The position numbers and the translations under genes are program-made. This document shows, piece by piece, positions 60,287 to 64,000 of a stretch of 64,000 nt of DNA (the stretch's first letter is position 1; each line of letters begins with the position of its first letter). The stretch is from Micrococcales bacterium. GTDB taxonomy: Bacteria; Actinomycetota; Actinomycetes; Actinomycetales; Cellulomonadaceae. The notes beneath the pieces were generated by a model. The model made no database searches. It saw only the letters and a list, made by a program, of their open reading frames with translations, and had not been told where the DNA came from. The stretch lies in NCBI GenBank assembly GCA_009785115.1, contig WQWY01000001.1, positions 1 to 64,000 of the forward strand, read 5' to 3'.

Positions 60287-62839
60287 GTGCCGGGACATTC
60301 CTTGACGCGTGACGAGGCGGTCTCGCGCGCCCGTCTGCTCCAGGTCCAGTCCTACGAGATCGCCCTCGACCTGACCCACGGGCCTGTCGTGTTCGGCTCG
60401 ACCACCCAGATCACGTTCACCGCCACCGACGGGGAGTCGACCTTTCTCGACCTGACCGCACGGCGGGTGCGTGAGATCACGCTCAACGGGGCACGGCTGG
60501 ACGTCGCCGCCGTGGTCACCGACGGGAGGGTCACGCTCGGTCCGCTGCGGACGGACAACGTGGTCACGGTCGAGGCGGAGTGCGCGTACTCGCGCACCGG
60601 GGAGGGGCTGCACCGGTTCGTCGACCCGGTCGACGACGAGGTCTACCTGTACTCCCAGCTCGAGACCGCCGACGCCTGCCGCGTGTTCGCCTGCTTCGAC
60701 CAGCCCGACCTCAAGGCCCGGTTCGCGTTCACGGTCACCGCGCCCGTCGGCTGGCTGGTGCTGTCCAACGAGCAGCCGCTCGCACCCGCGACCGACGACG
60801 GAAAGGTCGCGACGTGGCGCTTCGCGCCGACTCCTCCGTTGTCGACCTACGTCGTCGGGGTCGTCGCCGGCCCGTACCAGGGCGTCACCTCGCAGACCGT
60901 GGGGCGCGACGGCCGGACGATCCCGCTCGGCGTCTACTGCCGGGCCTCGCTGGTCGAGCACCTCGAGGCGGACGAGATCCTCCAGATCACGCGCGCCGGC
61001 CTGGACCACTACGAGGAGATGTTCGACCACGCGTTCCCGTTCACCAAGTACGACCAGGTCTTCGTGCCCGAGTTCAACGCCGGGGGCATGGAGAACGCCG
61101 CGCTGGCGACGTTCTCGGAAGGCTACGTGTTCCGCACCACCGTCGCTGAAGCGGTGCGCGAACGACGCGCGGTGACCGTGCTGCACGAGCTGGCGCACAT
61201 GTGGTTCGGTGATCTCGTCACCATGCGGTGGTGGGACGACCTGTGGCTCAACGAGTCGTTCGCCGAGTACGCCAGCCACCTGGCCGCCGTGCGGGCCACC
61301 CGGTGGACGGGGGCCTGGGCGACGTTCGCCGGGCGAGAGAAGGCCTGGGCCTATCAGCAGGACCAGCTGCCGACCACGCACCCGGTGGTCGCGGACATGC
61401 GCGACCTGGAAGACGTCGAGGTCAACTTCGACGGCATCACCTACGCCAAGGGCGCCGCCGTGCTGCGCCAGCTGGTCGCCTGGGTGGGCGAGGAGCACTT
61501 CACGGCCGGGGTCCGTGCGTACTTCGCCCGTCATGCCTGGGGCAGCACCACCCTGAGCGACCTGCTCACCGAGCTGGAGCGCACCTCGGGCCGAGACCTG
61601 TCCACCTGGGCGTCGCTGTGGTTGCAGCAGTCGGGCACCAGCCTGCTGCAGACCGAGCTGGTGCTGTGCGAGGGGAAGATCGAACAGCTCGCGCTGCTGC
61701 ACACCCCCCCGGCGGGGCGCGTCCCGCCCCCGCACCACCTGGCCGTCGCGGGCTACGACCTGGTCGACGGGCGGCTGACCCGCACGTGGCGCACCGAGAT
61801 GGACGTGATCGGCACCCGCACCCTGGTGCCGGAGGCCGCCGGACGGCGCCGCCCCGCGGTGATCCTCGTCAACGACGACGACCTAGCCTACACCAAGGTG
61901 CGCCTGGACCTGGGGTCGATGCACAACGCGATGACCCACCGCCACACGCTGGCCGACCCTCTGACCCGCGCCCTGGTCTGGGGCATGTGGTGGGACGCCA
62001 CCCGGGACGGCGAGGTGCCACCGTCGACGTTCGTCGCCTCGGTGGGTGACGGGGTCGGGCTAGAAACCGACTCCAGCCAGGCGCTGCTCATGTTCCGCCA
62101 GGTCACCACCGCGCTCACTCAGTGGGTACCGCCCGAGCGCCGCCCCGGGACGGCCGGGGCGCTGGTCGCCAGGCTGCTCCACCTGGTCGACGACCCGGAG
62201 ATCGACCCGGACATCCGCCACCAGTGCCTGCGCGCTGTGTGCCGGCACGTGCGCCGACCGAACGCTCTCGACCGTCTGACCGCGCTGTTCTCCGGCGAGC
62301 AGACGGTGCCCGGGGTGAGCCTCGACGCCGACCTTCGGTGGGAGGTCCTCACCGCGCTGGTGGCTTCAGGGCTGGCCGAGGAGCCAGAGATCGCCGACGA
62401 GCTGCGGCGAGACCCGTCAGCGACAGGCGTGCGCGCCGCGGCGCTGGCCCGGGCCGCGATCCCCACCCCTGAGGCCAAGGCCCGGGCGTGGCGCGCGCTG
62501 GTCGAGGACGACTCCCTGACCAACGCCCAGCAGGACGCCACGATCGAGGGGTTCTCGCGCACCTGGGACCACGACCTGCTGCGCCCCTACGTCCAGCCGT
62601 ACTTCGACGCCCTGGGGAAGATCTGGCAGACGCGTTCCAGCGAGCCCGCCCAGCGCCTGGTCGACGGGCTGTTCCCCGCCGCTCTGGCCGGGCACCCGCA
62701 CGTCGACCTGCTGGGCCTGGCCGACGCCTGGCTCGACGAGAACCCGTCCGCCCCGCCCGCGCTGCGGCGGATGATGCTGGAGAACCGCGACGCCGTCCGA
62801 CGGGCGCTGGTCGCCCAAGAGGCCGACCTGCGCGAGTAG
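60287..62839 (+). CDS. pepN: Aminopeptidase N (M1 family)
   Basis: 850 aa. GGMENA substrate-binding motif, HELAHMWFGD with His300, Glu301 and His304, and the zinc-ligand Glu in LWLNESFAEY; the ERAP1-like C-terminal domain completes the full length typical of actinobacterial PepN. Removes N-terminal residues from peptides in the cytosol. GTG start with a GGAGAGGAG region upstream. Confidence 0.96.
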   Translation: MPGHSLTRDEAVSRARLLQVQSYEIALDLTHGPVVFGSTTQITFTATDGESTFLDLTARRVREITLNGARLDVAAVVTDGRVTLGPLRTDNVVTVEAECAYSRTGEGLHRFVDPVDDEVYLYSQLETADACRVFACFDQPDLKARFAFTVTAPVGWLVLSNEQPLAPATDDGKVATWRFAPTPPLSTYVVGVVAGPYQGVTSQTVGRDGRTIPLGVYCRASLVEHLEADEILQITRAGLDHYEEMFDHAFPFTKYDQVFVPEFNAGGMENAALATFSEGYVFRTTVAEAVRERRAVTVLHELAHMWFGDLVTMRWWDDLWLNESFAEYASHLAAVRATRWTGAWATFAGREKAWAYQQDQLPTTHPVVADMRDLEDVEVNFDGITYAKGAAVLRQLVAWVGEEHFTAGVRAYFARHAWGSTTLSDLLTELERTSGRDLSTWASLWLQQSGTSLLQTELVLCEGKIEQLALLHTPPAGRVPPPHHLAVAGYDLVDGRLTRTWRTEMDVIGTRTLVPEAAGRRRPAVILVNDDDLAYTKVRLDLGSMHNAMTHRHTLADPLTRALVWGMWWDATRDGEVPPSTFVASVGDGVGLETDSSQALLMFRQVTTALTQWVPPERRPGTAGALVARLLHLVDDPEIDPDIRHQCLRAVCRHVRRPNALDRLTALFSGEQTVPGVSLDADLRWEVLTALVASGLAEEPEIADELRRDPSATGVRAAALARAAIPTPEAKARAWRALVEDDSLTNAQQDATIEGFSRTWDHDLLRPYVQPYFDALGKIWQTRSSEPAQRLVDGLFPAALAGHPHVDLLGLADAWLDENPSAPPALRRMMLENRDAVRRALVAQEADLRE

Positions 62840-62853
62840 GTGCTCGGAGAGCG

Positions 62854-64000
62854 TCAGCCCTCGTTCAGCACCCGCACCAGGGAGACCAGGCGGGGGTTGT
62901 GCGCCAGGTCTTCGATGGCGACCAGGTTGCCGGCGGGGTCGGCCAGCGGCACCTTCCAGTTCGGGTACTCGGTGTCGGTGCCAGGCTGGTTCTGGGCGCG
63001 CCGCTCCCCCACGGCGTCGACCAGGGCGACCCCGACGAGCACGGCGGGGGTGTCCAGCACGTAGCGGTGCATCGCCTCGACGATGGTCCGCTCGGAGGCG
63101 TCCTGGTCGATCAGGCCCCGCTCGATCAGCGCGGCGACCATCGCGTCGCGCTCGGCCTGAGCCCGGGCCCGCACCACCTCGACAGGCTCGGCGAGCAGCC
63201 CGAGCCGTTCGCGCAGGGCCACGTGCTCCCCGGCGAGGTAGCCGGCCGTCGGCGGCAGGTCGTGGGTGGTGACCGTGGCCAGCTGCAACCGCCGCCAGTG
63301 CTCGGGCGGGCGAGGACGGCCGTCCTCGTTCTCGAACCACAGCACCCCGGTGCCGAGGATGCCGCGCTCAGACAAGTAGTCGCGCACCCACGGCTCGACG
63401 GTGCCGAGATCCTCACCGATGACCACCGCACCGGCCCGCGCCGCCTCGAGCATGAGGATGCCGACCAGGGCCTCGTGGTCGTAGCGGACGTACGCGCCGT
63501 CCGCCGCCCCGTTCCCGGTCGGGATCCACCACAGTCGGAACAGCCCGAGCACGTGGTCGATGCGGATGGCCCCGGCGTGACGCAGCACGGTGCGCAGCAT
63601 GTCGCGGAACGGCCGGTACCCGGCGCGGGCGAGCTCGTCAGGGTGCCAGGGTGGCTGGGTCCAGTCCTGACCCTGCTGGTTGTACATGTCTGGCGGGGCG
63701 CCGACGGTCGCACCCTGGGCGAGCACCTGACCCATGCTCCACGCGTCGGCCCCGTCGAGGTGCACCCCGACGGCGAGGTCGTGCATGATCCCCAGCGCCT
63801 GCCCCGCGTCCAGCGCGGCACGCTGGGCGGTGGCCAGCTGCTCGTCAGCGACCCACTGCAGCCAGGTGTAGAAGGCGATGCGCTCAGCGAGGGTCTCGCG
63901 CAGCCCGGCCACCACGGGGCCGGCGGGGTCGCGGGCCTCCTCCGGGAACGGTGAGCCTCCGTAGTGCTCGTCCAGCGCGCACCACAGCGCGAAGGTCGCC
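62854..64000 (-). CDS. malQ: 4-alpha-glucanotransferase MalQ, 3' part (N-terminus outside window)
   Basis: The frame is open to the window edge; about 382 C-terminal residues are seen. GH77 features: IRIDHVLGLFRLWWIP (nucleophile Asp region), VIGEDLGTVEPWV (acid Glu) and TVTTHDLPPTAGYL (third carboxylate). It disproportionates maltooligosaccharides. The stop lies 14 bp from the convergent pepN stop. Confidence 0.93.
   Translation of the reverse strand, partial: ATFALWCALDEHYGGSPFPEEARDPAGPVVAGLRETLAERIAFYTWLQWVADEQLATAQRAALDAGQALGIMHDLAVGVHLDGADAWSMGQVLAQGATVGAPPDMYNQQGQDWTQPPWHPDELARAGYRPFRDMLRTVLRHAGAIRIDHVLGLFRLWWIPTGNGAADGAYVRYDHEALVGILMLEAARAGAVVIGEDLGTVEPWVRDYLSERGILGTGVLWFENEDGRPRPPEHWRRLQLATVTTHDLPPTAGYLAGEHVALRERLGLLAEPVEVVRARAQAERDAMVAALIERGLIDQDASERTIVEAMHRYVLDTPAVLVGVALVDAVGERRAQNQPGTDTEYPNWKVPLADPAGNLVAIEDLAHNPRLVSLVRVLNEG

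Overview
The window is dense, very GC-rich DNA from an actinobacterium. A Cellulomonadaceae/Sanguibacteraceae-like member of the Micrococcales is the best guess. The evidence is a WhiB1/WblE-type iron-sulfur regulator, a mycothiol biosynthesis gene, a PdtaS-type kinase, type VII secretion style WXG proteins and many apparently leaderless genes. In at least thirteen genes a TANNNT -10 box ends 6-8 nt before a GTG or ATG and no Shine-Dalgarno sequence is visible. I see no rRNA, tRNA, CRISPR array, insertion sequence or integrase. The species cannot be fixed from sequence reading alone.

Layout. 1-4.5 kb: the end of a glycine-rich then tryptophan-rich protein, a 10-bp tandem repeat array, an unrecognised 561-aa protein and an overlapping lipoprotein; this looks like accessory, possibly ESX-linked, DNA. 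4.6-16.6 kb: housekeeping genes purK-purE, gtrA, a two-component system, whiB1 with a perfect CRP-type site upstream, pdtaS, glutamate dehydrogenase, ferrochelatase plus a flavodoxin, a NYN-domain protein, a HIT protein and PPK2. 17-20.6 kb: a DUF4914 protein with a P-loop, a DUF6273-like remnant and a VapBC-type toxin-antitoxin pair. 20.7-25.6 kb: a P2-type cation ATPase and a single ORF fusing MshA-like and MshB-like mycothiol enzymes.

25.7-28.9 kb: a large ATPase-LuxR regulator flanked on the same strand by two 55-residue paralogous peptides. 29-35.4 kb: pntA-pntB, and a MarR-DHA2 efflux operon with a near-ideal operator. 35.8-44.3 kb: a glycerophosphodiesterase and then two convergent, translationally coupled operons (reductase/epimerase, GT21-like glycosyltransferase, hydrolase, GT-B glycosyltransferase; and KASIII, MBL hydrolase, PaaK-type ligase). 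Together these look like an uncharacterised glycolipid or small-molecule pathway. Both operon promoters carry CGATAT/ATATCG inverted repeats.

44.6-49.6 kb: an MMPL transporter fused to a degenerate ABC-like ATPase domain, coupled to a YhgE/Pip protein. 49.8-52.8 kb: a toxin-like module with a small helical partner, a WXG-calpain protease fusion and three tandem homologous membrane proteins that probably serve as immunity proteins. 53-64 kb: a PH-domain membrane protein, a SanA/YdcF protein, a MazEF-like pair, a TetR-controlled hydrolase operon, rpiB, an M13 peptidase, a DUF6636-like protein, aminopeptidase N and the 3' part of malQ.

The best candidates for undescribed biology are the WXG-calpain/triple-immunity module, the KASIII-ligase-glycosyltransferase cluster, the LuxR/twin-peptide locus and the MshA-MshB fusion.
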